64,000 bases of DNA, taken from Auriscalpium vulgare. Taxonomy: Eukaryota; Basidiomycota; Agaricomycetes; Russulales; Auriscalpiaceae. Positions 43,701 to 53,089 of the stretch are shown here, one piece after another. The stretch is taken from positions 186,001-250,000 of the forward strand of contig JAHBBC010000022.1 in assembly GCA_019915015.1 (NCBI GenBank). Direction: 5' to 3'. The notes under the pieces were generated by a model. The model ran no database searches and was not told where the DNA came from. It worked only from the letters and a program-made list of their open reading frames with translations. Within the stretch, counting starts at the first letter, position 1. Each line of letters starts with the position of its first letter. The translations under genes were made by a program, and so were the position numbers.

Positions 43701-45086
43701 AAGTCCAATGGCGTTTATCGTGCACGACTTGTAGCAAAGGGATTTACACAGGTTGAAGGGGTCGATTACACGGAAACTTTCAGTCCAGTCGCCCGCTTTG
43801 AAACTATACGTTTCCTTCTTGCGTTGGCCGCGCTTGAAGATTGGGAAATTCATGGTATGGACGTCAAGTCGGCGTTCTTACATGGCGAACTGGATGAAGA
43901 GATCTTCATGGAGCAACCAGAAGGTTTCCTGATCCCAGGGTTAGAGGACAAGGTAGTTCGATTGCTGAAGGCTATCTACGGCTTGAAGCAGGCGTCCAGA
44001 GTATGGAACGTCCAAATCGATGCTCTCTTGAAGGAAATTGGATTCACCAGGACCTATTCGGATACTGGTGTCTATGTCTATCGGCGACAGGAGGGGAACA
44101 CAGTTACCATTTTGGTGCTGTATGTCGACGATATGGCTATCATGGGCAATTCGCTCCCAGAGATCACTCGAATCAAAGCCTTGCTTAAGACTCGATATGA
44201 GATGTCAGACTTAGGGGAGTTGAAAGAATTCCTTGGCATACGTATCACAAGAGATAGGCGCAAAAGGACATTGACAATCGACCAGAAGACATATCTGGAA
44301 GAAGTCCTTGATAGATTTGGGATGAAGGACGCGAACCCTGCTCGAACCCCTCTACCTGCGGGCTGTGTTTTGATAGCGTCTACTGAAGAAGTGGACAATG
44401 CACGTCGGAGTTATTACCAGTCGCTTATTGGCAGTATGATGTACTTTGCCATTGGCACTCGTCCAGACGCGGCATATGCTATTGCACGCCTAGCACAGTA
44501 CAGTGCGAATCCCACTGAAATGCATCTGAAGATGGCGAAGTACGTCTTGCGGTATATCAAAGGCACCCTTGACTACAAGCTTGTCTACAATGGCTTATCA
44601 GAGGAAGCTCAACTGCTTTCATACACGGACTCTGACCATGCTGAGAATAGAGACGATAGGACTTCCATTTCAGCCTTTGTTGTTAAACTGGCTGGAGGAG
44701 CTATTTCCTGGATGTCGCGGAAGCAAGCTACTACTTCCCAATCCACAGCTCAATCGGAATACATCTCTATGGCGGAGGCTGCAAAGCAGTTGCAGTGGTA
44801 CTACAACTTGTACTCTGAGCTTGGACTACCGGATCCCACTCCTATCGACATGCGATGCGATAATCGCGCTGCTATTCTTACGGCAGAAAATCCCATGGTT
44901 GGTAGGAACATGAAGCATGTAGAGGTTAAATACCACTTCATCCGGGAGTGCGTGGCAAAGGGACTTGTTCGCCTTGTACCAACCCCATCGGCTGAGAACG
45001 TCTCTGATGCTTTGACCAAGTCATTGCCTTATGAGCTACTTACTCGGTTCAGTGGGAGCATGGGTTTGACTCGTCGCAAGGACTAG
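40797..45086 (+). CDS. Copia polyprotein: Gag, protease, integrase, RT, RNase H
   Basis: ATG 40797 to TAG 45084-45086, 1429 residues, no internal stop. The UBN2-type Gag (ILAGNSNYALWQDDMMAFL) is followed by the CCHC knuckle CKYCHKKGHWEANC. Protease WMLDSGCSHHIT. GAG-pre-integrase/zinc region (HGRFAHMSHGAL, CHGCELGK). Integrase core: SDLVGPM, IFHSDRGGEY and QQNGRAERWN. After a Pro-rich spacer, RT has WVFKLKSNGVYRARLVAKGF, DVKSAFLHGELDEEI and the catalytic LYVDDMAI. RNase H: YTDSDHAENRDDRTS, STAQSEYISMAEA and DNRAAI, and HVEVKYHFIRE near the end. Every catalytic block is present, so the element may be active. Confidence 0.95.
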   Translation: MSGELLPKGFTILAGNSNYALWQDDMMAFLKVKKLWRYTSGSKPSPKAADPDNPTATEVEAEAVWDEEDDVALGYIKASLAPALKNKVGNDDHSSDAWKFLKTSYSKPGTRTIFTQFDLYLSTRLIDTKPLGPQINDFDQQYENLKKNGITVTPIQHAYFLLKALPDSYKAFRDLTLDSFSDLKTATPAEITTRILGKEASIKADSTIAATVNSAAAKAKGKQKVEKGKCKYCHKKGHWEANCRKKQADEAGDKKKGGDSSGGGGGSSKPSVNALIVEASSSNEVAVAWYLSPDKNRWMLDSGCSHHITHTRTDFAQYTPLEKPGHIAVGDSTAQAMHFYGTGTVNAWTDVDGKRVAVTLKNVLFAPKAAHRYISVTTLLNQKFDVLLRGSTGVCTIERAGITYGIGQKHDQFYWLELTPKPAVHEATVKDAVSVDIAHGRFAHMSHGALKRLTSEVVKGIVIDHATVATKPCHGCELGKSTRQTYPSSDKRAARVLGKIHSDLVGPMRVQSIQGFTYIATFLDDFSNKGVAMFLKRKSDFLLAFETFLARAEKETSVKLVIFHSDRGGEYINTILDKRFKELGITHHKTMPYTPQQNGRAERWNRTIMEKALSMLHHAGLSLGFWQCAVETAVHVYNRTPTRTLKWKTPMEVWSAGHIPDVAYFRVFGCKAYVHIQKEHRHKLEPNAKEMTFVGYEDGSKGYRFWNPATRSIVLSGEATFDETSFISRPTQKAPPSAPDPPTQHLSLSDLINDEDFTPERRPVPAPPVNAAGDDSDPDEDPAPKVEKDDPKVKTPPATPPPSQPHTPPPPAPPRTPPRRATNARVDNEALRHRVPPLEESPPIAEAVTPPARPRRANAGQRAARLGDQYDGLTALQVEQLDLRRRLPDTQGLVRQLDFEAPNLHALLDLMVGHDPKTYTEAMASRDFSKWWEACRYELDQLNKLGTWELVDRPKNRKVIKNRWVFKLKSNGVYRARLVAKGFTQVEGVDYTETFSPVARFETIRFLLALAALEDWEIHGMDVKSAFLHGELDEEIFMEQPEGFLIPGLEDKVVRLLKAIYGLKQASRVWNVQIDALLKEIGFTRTYSDTGVYVYRRQEGNTVTILVLYVDDMAIMGNSLPEITRIKALLKTRYEMSDLGELKEFLGIRITRDRRKRTLTIDQKTYLEEVLDRFGMKDANPARTPLPAGCVLIASTEEVDNARRSYYQSLIGSMMYFAIGTRPDAAYAIARLAQYSANPTEMHLKMAKYVLRYIKGTLDYKLVYNGLSEEAQLLSYTDSDHAENRDDRTSISAFVVKLAGGAISWMSRKQATTSQSTAQSEYISMAEAAKQLQWYYNLYSELGLPDPTPIDMRCDNRAAILTAENPMVGRNMKHVEVKYHFIRECVAKGLVRLVPTPSAENVSDALTKSLPYELLTRFSGSMGLTRRKD

Positions 45087-45113
45087 TGCTTGTCACTATT
45101 CGACTAGCCCATC

Positions 45114-45122
45114 AAGTGGGAG
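45114..45122 (+). other. Copia polypurine tract
   Basis: AAGTGGGAG directly before the 3' LTR. Confidence 0.65.
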
Positions 45123-45606
45123 TGTTGGAATTTGGTGATGACGCTAGTCTCATGACAAATACTATGGAATGATCTAGAACGATCTGGACTTGTTTGATCA
45201 TGGAACATTGTAGAATAGTCTAGAATAGCTACTGTACAGGATTGCTATACGCTTACTCAGGTCTTAACTCCTATCTCCTAGGATGACTGATGTACTTACT
45301 GATGCTGTGCAAGCTGACTGATTCTTACACATTATGTCTTACACATATGCTTTATGCTTACTACACAATTTCTGATTGGTTGATATGCAGAGCCCCAAGT
45401 AGTATAAAAGGGCTCCTTTCTTCGCTCAGATACCTCAGTCTTTTCACATCACAGACTGAGGTGAGCATTCCTATGCATACTTAGGAGTCTTCTCTTTACT
45501 AACTCACTTGTAGTATAGACTAACGTCTCTCTAAGGTACTGCAATATAGTCTTTTCACATCACAGACTGAGTATAGACTAACGTCTCTCTAAGTTGTGTT
45601 TCATCA
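45123..45606 (+). repeat. Copia 3' LTR
   Basis: 484 bp, differs from the 5' LTR at two noticed positions; followed by the AGGTA duplication. Confidence 0.95.
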
Positions 45607-46075
45607 AGGTAGAGAATTGCGGGCGATGACTCTGCTTGACGAACGGTGCGCAGGCAAGCTTCCTTTTCTCTCTGCTTTGCTGACACCGTATGTAGACCCC
45701 GCGGCCCCCGCCTGCGCAGGCTGCGCTGCGAAGCTCGATTGATTGTGCCGTTCTCGCCATGGTTCTGTACCGACAGGGGAAGCCGTTTCTCCGCAGCAAG
45801 ACTATCTCATAATCTTTCGACCCTTGTTGTCCCCGGACGATGGACTGTGCGGAAGGCGCAATTCGTCGTGCCATGTGCCGAGGACGTAGGACTTGGCGAG
45901 CGTCTCCAGACGTTTCTTGCGTCGTTGCGCATCATCGAAGCATTCTAGGAGAAGATACGGAGGATACTGCGATCGGGAACGTTGCGGGACAGCTTCACTG
46001 CGTGCGTGCTAGTCTCCTTACTCCCAGACTTCGCTGACTTTGGTCATATAGGGCGTCCTCAACCGCACAGCAGCA

Positions 46076-46557
46076 ATGTCAAGGCCCGCCTCGTCCTATC
46101 CCGCCCAATGTTTGGCCACTCCATCGGCGTCTCCATCACCAGGATCTTCCCGCACCTCCCGCCCCAGCACTTCGAGCAGCTCTGCTAGCTCGCCTTGCTC
46201 TCCGGCGCCTCCATCCTCCGAGCCTATTCCTCGCCATGCAGATCTTGGAGAGGCACGCTGAGTTTACCGCATTCGGGTGGTCTTACGTTCCCGTCGTGGT
46301 TCTCGAGCGGTAGCGCTGGGGATCACGCGAGTCGTGAACAACGTATCACGCGTGGATCGGCGTCGATGCTGGAGTGCGCGGGCAAGACTGTGAAGGAGGA
46401 GATTCACGTAAATGCTGGACTCCCTGGTCATCTGTTATACATTTGTTGTGGTGTATGCGGATCGAAAGTTTATCCGGTAGGATGTCTCATTATTCCGTTG
46501 GTGTTGATGGCTGACGGACTCATACAGCGCGAAAGATACGTTGATTGGATATCATGA
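46076..46557 (+). CDS. Possible unrecognised gene with a clear last intron
   Basis: The 3' end is convincing: GHLLYICCGVCGSKVYP is followed by a GT-AG intron at 46477-46527 (branch-like CTGACG, acceptor ACAG) and the final exon RERYVDWIS with TGA at 46555-46557. An upstream Ser/Pro-rich frame starts at ATG 46076 (MSRPASSYPAQ), and a further protein-like stretch reads AEFTAFGWSYVPVVVLER in another frame, so at least one more intron is needed. I could not place it. Two CxxC-like cysteine pairs near the end are the only motif. Confidence 0.3.
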
Positions 46558-47031
46558 ACTACAAGTCGAATCCAAATGAAGTTGAAAACGGTGCACACAG
46601 TATTTCTTGAACTGCCTACGCCAACGTCCCATTCCTATATTTCATGTCCCCACGAACGGATCGGAAGGGGTGCTGAAGGGGAGCTAGTGGCCATCACGAT
46701 GGAAATATAGGAGGGCAAGACGCAGGGATGACAGACTCTACTGCACTGTACAGCTCTCTCGGGTGAACACCTCGATCAGCGTACGCCGCAGATCCAGTGG
46801 CATGCTATATCTTACTTAGCCTCAAAGTGCAGGCGTAAGCAGCTGAATCGAGAAGTACCGTATGGAGAATGAATGCTCAATTTGATGCGAGGGGAGATAC
46901 TGAATATACTTTGAAATGGAATGCGTTGGGATTTGCAATTATTCTCGGAGGATAGATAGAGTGGAAAATAGTGATCGTTGAATGGGACGACGAAAACATG
47001 ACAGGGGGTAGCGGCGGTAAATATTTTCTGA
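46558..47031. other. Intergenic region between convergent genes
   Basis: AT-richer spacer; no feature recognised. Confidence 0.4.
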
Positions 47032-48005
47032 TCAAAACTGGGGGAAAGGGACCTGAAAAGTACATCAACGCCTCAGTCTAGAGAGTCGGAGAAGACGGAT
47101 AGCGGACGCACCTGCTGGATCGCATCATGGACTGTACGAGAGAATGTATTGAGAAATAGCATGCGGCCTTCCACGTGCGCTGCGTTATTGATTGCGCAGC
47201 TGGAGCACACGTCATCCTGGAATTGGATGGCCCCGCTCAAGCTAGGACGCATGAGGACGGCACGGCCGATTTGGTCCAAAAAGCGCCACAGGGATCGCGG
47301 GGCGTACCACTGCACCCCGCCAGCAACTGCATGAACGTCGAGGGAGCAGCACGTACTGCACATTGAGTATCCATTACTGAGAAAGTATGTCGACTGGCAT
47401 GATAGAAAGAAGTCGCGCTGCAAGGTCACGGCCGCAGCCGCAGCCCCACAGGCAGTGTGGTATTGCACCAGGGCATTCAATGCGTTCCCCGAAAGGTTTG
47501 TGACCCCGGATGATATAATGGCTATGAGATGTGTTGTCAGCGAGCCTTGAAAGGCCGCCTTCATCATGTCGTCGAGGTGGTGTGTAACTGCAACCGCGAG
47601 GACGGCCACTGGATCGCTGACGATATGGGCTCGAAGCGCTTCATCGATCACGTCGTCAAACGCATCTACGGCGTACTTCTGCGTGATAGACACCATGCGT
47701 CGAGCGTCCTCCAATGTCGTGAGATTGGGTGATTTGACGGGATAACACCAACGCAGGAACAGGTTGAGGGTGCGTGAGTCCTCAACCAGAGGCACGACAG
47801 GCAATCCATCGTGGTTTTCTTCGGAGGAATGTCCATCGATGGCCTCCAGAGGCTTGCCGAGACTGAACATGTCCGCAAAAACGGGGGATGCGATGGAGAG
47901 GATGAACCTGGACACGCGGAAGTGGACATTGTCGGACGAGCGTAGGATGATGTCGGCGCGAACGTCGTTGAAGGGAGGGTCGGCCTCTGTCACGATGAGT
48001 GGCAT
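47032..48005 (-). CDS. BTB/POZ domain protein 1
   Basis: ATG at 48005 (MPLIVTEADPPFND); the frame is open upstream but this Met fits the BTB start. Exon 48005-47112, intron 47111-47053 (59 bp), last exon 47052-47032 encoding VPFPQF; about 304 residues. BTB core: ADIILRSSDNVHFRVSRFIL, ASPVFADMFSLG, RTLNLFLRWCYPVKSPNL and KYAVDAFDDVIDEAL. The C-terminal half, with LNALVQYHTACGAAAAAV and WYAPRSLWRFLDQIGRAVL, is shared with the paralogues at 49.3-50.3 kb and at the right edge. BTB domains mediate dimerisation and Cullin-3 binding; agaricomycetes have large expansions of this type with unknown targets. Without the last splice the frame would end SVFSDSLD at 47073. Confidence 0.8.
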
Positions 48006-48506
48006 GATTCGTTGCTCGTGGGTGTTGTGGGCAAGGTATTGGCGGAAGGACAGTAGACGGGGAGCGTATGATAGGAAGACTAAGGAAGCCTGAGGATAGG
48101 TGTAGTTGGCCCAAAATTCCCGCGCCGCACGCCAGCGCCAACGTCGAAACGGCTTGCATGTTGCATTGCGCCCGGACCGCGCCCGTTTCGTTTCCTTCAG
48201 TGCGCTTGAGAAAAGATGATTAGCATGGATTGCCGCCGTGAAAACCATCAGCAAGGTCGTGACTCGTCAGAGACATAGCTAATGCACCACAGAGCGATCA
48301 AGACGAGAGCTCGACGCAAGGTGGGATATATGAAACCACGTCATGAGTAGAATACAAAGAGCGTACACACGGTGAATGTCCCTTCACAGCCCTACAGCAG
48401 TGCGAAGCTTCCCAGAGTTGGGCGTGCCCGAGCCAGTCACCTATCGACGAAATCAGCGGAAGCTGGCGCACAAGCCGGGAAGCTTACACCCACCGGATCT
48501 CGATTC
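48006..48506. other. Promoter-side region of BTB gene 1
   Basis: Upstream of BTB gene 1. A plus-strand frame of 86 codons at 48376-48636 overlaps the sedolisin relic in antisense and is not accepted as a gene. Confidence 0.4.
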
Positions 48507-48810
48507 TCATCCCACCATCGCGGCGAACCCATTCGTGTCATTCCACCTGGGGTTGCTCCCAGACATGATGTCGTTGAAAGCCGCCGATCCCGCGGCCGAG
48601 TACAAAGAAGGACTTAAGAATCCGAGTGGGCGTTGATGATGCGCATGTTGTGCCCAATTGCTGCAACAGAGTAGTGTCGATGAAGCCGCCGACCGACGTA
48701 TTGAACTTGCCGGTGTTCGTGCTGGCGAGCTTCGTAAGGTAAACGGACTTGGCGACCGTCTTGCGCAATGGCGCACCAAAGTAATCGGAGAACCTGGTGA
48801 AGAAGGATAC
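48507..48810 (-). pseudogene. Sedolisin (peptidase S53) C-terminal relic
   Basis: One minus-strand frame reads FTRFSDYFGAP and YLTKLASTNTGKFNTSVGGF (48804 to about 48655). A second frame reads LGFLSPSLYSAAGSAAFNDI and MSGSNPRWNDTNGFAAMVG (48629 to 48507). These match, in order, three C-terminal landmarks of fungal sedolisins: the FSDYF..P stretch, the S.NSGKFN.SGRGFPD stretch, and the calcium-site region FNDIT.G.NPGC.T.GF.A..GWD. The frame change between blocks and loss of everything upstream mark it as a decayed fragment. Confidence 0.65.
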
Positions 48811-49274
48811 GGCGACTTCGGGATGCAACGTTCTGTGTCGCGTGGGGGGAGGCCATACTGTCAAGTTATTGTATCAGCTGGCAGGTCTATACGGAGGAAC
48901 CAGGATGTACAATGGGCAGCCAGATGGGAAAGTAGATTCATTCAAAGGTGGTGCATCTTGCACTAAACACGCCTCCGTCGCGAGAAGCGAGAAGCGAGAA
49001 GTATCGATGCCCCGTACACACCGAGCAGGGAGAAAGCATTGCAGAGTGCTCTAGGAGCACATCAACGCACCACTGTCGAGTCGAGCACGGTGGATACCGT
49101 GACCGCAGGTGAAATGACACGAAGGGCAATTATAACCCGTGGACGCTATCATGACGGGAATACGTGCCGGGGCAATGCATTTTTTGTCATAGCTCGGTAC
49201 ATGAACGGTCATTTGATAGGCTTGGGCAGAGGAATTGACCTCGCCGTCACGAGTCATTGACCCCTGCAGGAGCG
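48811..49274. other. Intergenic region
   Basis: No supportable gene between the sedolisin relic and BTB gene 2. Confidence 0.4.
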
Positions 49275-50349
49275 TCACCAGAACTCAGGGACCGGCACCT
49301 GAAAGATACGCATTTGGTCAGAACTTTGCAGCGGATCGTCGAAGAAGCCTACGCACCTGCTCGATCGCAGCATCCACTGCACTCACAAGCCTCTCCATGA
49401 ACTCCCTCAATCCCCTCTCTTGCTCCAGGCTGTAATCGCATGTCCCGCACTTTGCAACCCTACAGCGAGATACGAATGCGTCCTTGTGCGGGTGGATGAG
49501 GAGAGCTCGTTCTGCTTTATTCAGGAACGTCCACAGGTAGCGCGGGGCAATCCACTCCGCATTGTCAGGGAACGTACGAGGGTCGTCGCAGGAGCAGTGC
49601 TTGCAGCCCAACCAGACCCCCTTGCGAGCGGTGAAGCCGAGAGTATGCCGGAAGGTGCCACGCTGTGCGGTGACGGCAGCAGCAGCGAACGCGCAGGAAG
49701 TGTGGTAGCGAATGAATGCGACCAATGTGCGATCTGTGAGGGCCGGAATCTCCAACGAGATCAGGCTGGACATCGGGATCGCCAGGATTGCGCGCCGCGC
49801 CCAGTCGCTGAGGTGGTTCGGAACGGCGATGCTCAACACTGTTAAGGGATCGCGCGCGAGGTGCGCGTCCAGCGCATCCTTGATGACATCGTCAAACGCG
49901 TGGACGGCGTAGCGCTGGGTTGTCGCGACCAGGTGCTGGAGATTCTCCGGCTCCGTCAGGGGTGGGCGCGCGACAGGGTAGCACCAGCGCAGGAGCACGT
50001 CGAGTGTTGCGGCGTCTTCGGCCACACGGAAAACGGGCAGCCCGTCGAAGCTCTTTTCCGCGATATTGGCATCCGCCGCCTGGACTCGGGTGCCTGTGGC
50101 GGCATACGCGGGTGGGGGCCCCAGGCTGAGCATGTCCCGGAACACAGGGGATGCGGTGGAAAGGACATGAGTGGAGACGCGGAAGAGGATGTCGTCGGAC
50201 GAGCAAAGGATGATGTCGGCGGATGTGGCGCTGTCGCGGTCGAAAGGGTACGCGGCGTCCTGTGCTGGTACGGTGCGCTTGACGTCAACGGCCGGCGAGG
50301 GAACGAACACATCGGAAGGCTCGATAGATGACGAGTGCGTGCAGCCCAT
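49275..50349 (-). CDS. BTB/POZ domain protein 2 with N-myristoylation-type start
   Basis: ATG at 50349. Exon 50349-49357, intron 49356-49299 (58 bp, GTGCGT...TTTCAG, branch CTGAC), last exon 49298-49275 encoding VPVPEFW; about 338 residues. The protein starts MGCTHSSS, fitting an N-myristoylation signal (G2, S6) with Cys3 available for palmitoylation, followed by a 35-residue tail before the BTB fold (ADIILCSSDDILFRVSTHVL, ASPVFRDMLSLG, TLDVLLRWCYPVARPPL, YAVHAFDDVIKDAL). The C-terminal half (FIRYHTSCAFAAAAV, WIAPRYLWTFLNKAERALL) is shared with the other BTB genes here. A membrane-tethered Cullin-3 adaptor is an inference. Unspliced, it would end RRSAAKF at 49318. Confidence 0.8.
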
Positions 50350-51716
50350 GGTGGGTAGTAGCAGAGCGCAGGAAAAGCAGAGTTAGTCCTATCCGCTTAT
50401 ACGGGCGCCGATGGCACGTGGCGGTGTATTTGTGTGGGCGCTAGCGCTGTGTTCGAGATTCCCCGAAGAACGGGCGAAGTTGCGGACACGCTGCGTACAA
50501 GAGCAAGAAAGACGTTCATTGCATAGGGAGGCCGACGATACATAAATTGGGTATGTAGCGGCACCCTGGCAGAACCGCCATCGACCGCCTGCCTAGGCGG
50601 AAAATGTTCAGTAAAATGGAGAGCAATGCACAAGGGTAGAGAGTGCACCTATTTCCATGCGCGGCAGAACCAAGACATGCTCGCAGCCAGCAAGGGCAGC
50701 GTCGATGTTGATGCAGATGGAGCGAGCATGCTTACACTTGAAATAGGAGTCATCTCAGCCATCTGCATCAAACAGAACACGACAAGACAAAACGCACCTT
50801 TGCCATCTCCGTCCACAATCACTACGCAATCACTTCTTCCAGCTAGAGCCGTACTAGGATAGTTGCATTCTGTGCGCTATGCCTCTGCGGTCAGCGGCGT
50901 CAGTTCGTGTCTCTTGTCTCTTCAAACTGGCGGCGTTGCTGCGCCCGAGCGTGTGCCCGACAGCATTGCATGGGAAAGTAGCGCGCACGTTCATCTTTGC
51001 CAGTTGTTGAGCGTGTTGTGGGCGAGGATCAAGGATGGTGACGCGCAAAAAGAGTACTTGCTGTCGCGGTGTTGGAGGCTGGACAGCAGCCGGAGCTCGG
51101 CCCGGCCGGCATCCTCGGCGCGGCGGCGGCGGGCGGCGGCGGTGCTCCGGAGACGAGGCTCGCTCTCTCACTTGACTCTCACTCTATACGAGTCTTAGAC
51201 TCTACATAGGCACTCTCCGGAGATCTTTTCTGCAGCATGCGTCCAGTGGCAGCTGCCGTATCGCTGTGGTCTCTGTCTAGGTCTTCGCCGTTCAGGTCAG
51301 CAGTCGCCTCCGAGGTCATCTCAAGTCCTGGGAGCGTTGGGATTACTGGGCTGACGCTGCGAGCCCTACATAGTCAACGGCCATGACTCCAACGCAGCAC
51401 AGCAGTGCACAATGCTGCGTCATAGCGACCTGTCTTGCTTTGCCACGGGCTGATAAGGTGACGTGGATGCGCTAGGCCTACGTTGAGTGCTACGTCGCAT
51501 ACTTATCTGTCCCTCTCTCGTTGACGAACGTCCCAGGGAACGCGATAAGCCTCTTTGCTTCCACAATCCATCTCTCATCCGGTTATACTACCTCGCCATT
51601 GCCAATTAATGAACGTGCTCTCCTACCTCGCCAACGACTCCAAGAGCTTTGGGCCACGCATCCGCCACCTCGTCATCGCCGCGCGACGATCAGTTGTTCT
51701 CTTCCTTTGTACACGG
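50350..51716. other. Intergenic region, partly GC-rich, partly duplicated
   Basis: No gene recognised. A GC-rich (GGC)n-like stretch lies at about 51110-51150. From about 51095 the sequence belongs to a 1.1-kb duplication shared with 56027-57125. Confidence 0.45.
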
Positions 51717-52200
51717 CTAACACTTCAGCCAAGGGCACTGGCGCACGTTCAGCTCCTCTGGCGTCGACATGTCAGCCTCATATGGATGCAGTGGACAGAA
51801 GAAGACAGGCGACGGACCGATCATGCGCTTATTCTCGGGCGCTGGAAGGGGTGGACAAGGACGCGAGACGGCGAGGGTAGCAAGCGCGGTGACTGAGAGG
51901 AATCTCATGGTCGATCGTGCTGGTGGATGCTGGCTGACGGTTGAACGGCGGTAAGCACGTCTGTTTATACCTCTTGCCCTCAAGAGCGACTTCTCATCGT
52001 TGTCCTTCCCTGACGCAGACTTGTGTATTTGGCCATGGCTTAAACAGCATGCGCGAGCCCACGCCCGTTCAAGTCGCCGCTCGAGAGCTGAGTGGGAGTA
52101 CCCTCGCACGTAAAGTGGCGGCACACAGGCGAGCATGGACCATCCTCTCGCCATTGCACAGCGCTGAATCCTCCCAACTGCCAGGATGTCCCCGCGCGCA
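51095..52200. repeat. Segmental duplication copy 1 (small secreted protein unit)
   Basis: Aligns with 56027-57125 in the same orientation: GCCGGCATC at the left, CTCTCCGGAGATCTT, GTGGCAGCTGCCGT, TCAAGTCCTGGG, GAGTGCTACGTCGC, CTCTCTCGTTGACGAA, then the small gene, and TCCTCTCGCCATTGC at the right. Each copy carries one homologous minus-strand gene. Confidence 0.8.
51717..51908 (-). CDS. Small secreted-protein-like gene 1 (63 aa, shortened)
   Basis: Minus strand, ATG at 51908, TAG at 51719-51717. Starts MRFLSVTALATLAVSRPC and ends STPEELNVRQCPWLKC. It is the duplicate of gene 2 at 56619-56840. Relative to that copy the hydrophobic core of the signal peptide is cut short (LATLAVSRP in place of LATLAVLASFANAL), and the stop comes 9 residues earlier, where gene 2 continues RSPCTKEEN. 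It may therefore be losing secretion or function. No domain known. Confidence 0.55.
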   Translation of the reverse strand: MRFLSVTALATLAVSRPCPPLPAPENKRMIGPSPVFFCPLHPYEADMSTPEELNVRQCPWLKC

Positions 52201-53089
52201 GTGTGCAACGTTCAGGCTCGTGGCCGATCCAACGCGTACGATGGGGACGGGTGCAAGATGTGCAAGAAATTGGGATGGAGGCAAGCCGGAAGTTTGCCGG
52301 CGTCGGCGGGCGCGCAGACAAGCGACAGCGTGGCCGGGCGCCGCGTCCGTGGCCGCATTAATCGGTAAATCCAGCCGCTGTGGGTTGAGTAGAGAAGAGG
52401 ACTATCAATTAACGAGAGTTCGCGTGACTGGCTTGCCAGACTGCGGACTGACGACGAGCCGCCACTGAGTCTGCCTAGATCTGAGTGAAAGGCAGGTGCT
52501 ATGTCTCAACGCAATTCGATTGAAGAGGTGCGTGGTACTCCGCCTTGAATGAATACTTAAGTATGAGGTGGCAGACGCTCAGAAATCGCAGCTGCATGGA
52601 TAAGGTTAGATGTGACATTCGTCGCTGCGTTACTGACAAGGCGATAACTGAACCCGACCAACAGCAGGGTGATGCGACCCCGTCGTAGCGCGCGGGGAGT
52701 ACACGCAAATCTTTCCTGGCGCCATACCCGCGTCTGAAAGACCCGAAACGGCATTGCGAAAATTCAGGGCCGGACAGCGCATGGACCTTGCTAGATGACC
52801 TGGTCGCACGTCGGAAGCTTTGATACGTCGCAGCGCTCACTATCCCAGGGGCCCGCGGTGAGAGCTAGACGCGCGGGTTTGTCTCCAAACTGCCTCACAG
52901 CTAGTCGGTTCACGGATGTTCCCGTCCTCGCTCTTCACATATTGGGTTAAGAATGGAGTTTGATTGCATACAAATTCTAGCTAATTCGATTCGGAACCGT
53001 CAGTTAACGGATGCAGTGCTATTGTAGGACTCTATGAGGTATGTCGTGCGCTAGGGCCTGTATAGAACGACTTGAAACTTTGATATGTA
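51909..53089. other. Intergenic region
   Basis: Promoter side of small gene 1 and 3' side of the UbiA gene. Around 52335-52400 a short stretch (GCGTCCGTGGCCGCATT) reappears at about 54962. No gene supported. Confidence 0.4.

Larger units (their letters stand above)
39619..45606 (+). mobile_element. Ty1/Copia element, full length, intact
   Basis: 484-bp LTRs starting TGTTGGAA and ending TTTCATCA, with 5-bp target duplications AGGTA at 39614-39618 and 45607-45611. Two base differences between LTRs were noticed (in CATCACARACTGAG and in AAGTTKTGTTT), so it is young. The interior carries a single 1429-residue polyprotein frame with the Copia order integrase before RT. Confidence 0.95.
39584..45948 (+). 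pseudogene. Possible small gene split by the Copia element
   Basis: With the Copia element and one AGGTA copy removed, ATG at 39584 opens MAPVQPDGTV. A 45-bp GT-AG intron (donor at 39616 or its duplicate at 45609, acceptor CAG ending at 45653) follows, then an exon 45654-45948 ending in TAG, in frame, total about 108 residues. The second exon has RWTVRKAQFVVPC and LGERLQTFLASLRIIEAF. No family recognised. Evidence is splice signals, frame continuity and protein-like composition only. Confidence 0.35.

Noticed and set aside
48376..48636. Plus-strand 86-codon ORF starting MSLHSPTAV
   Set aside because: Its second half is antisense to the sedolisin relic, whose homology explains the sequence better.
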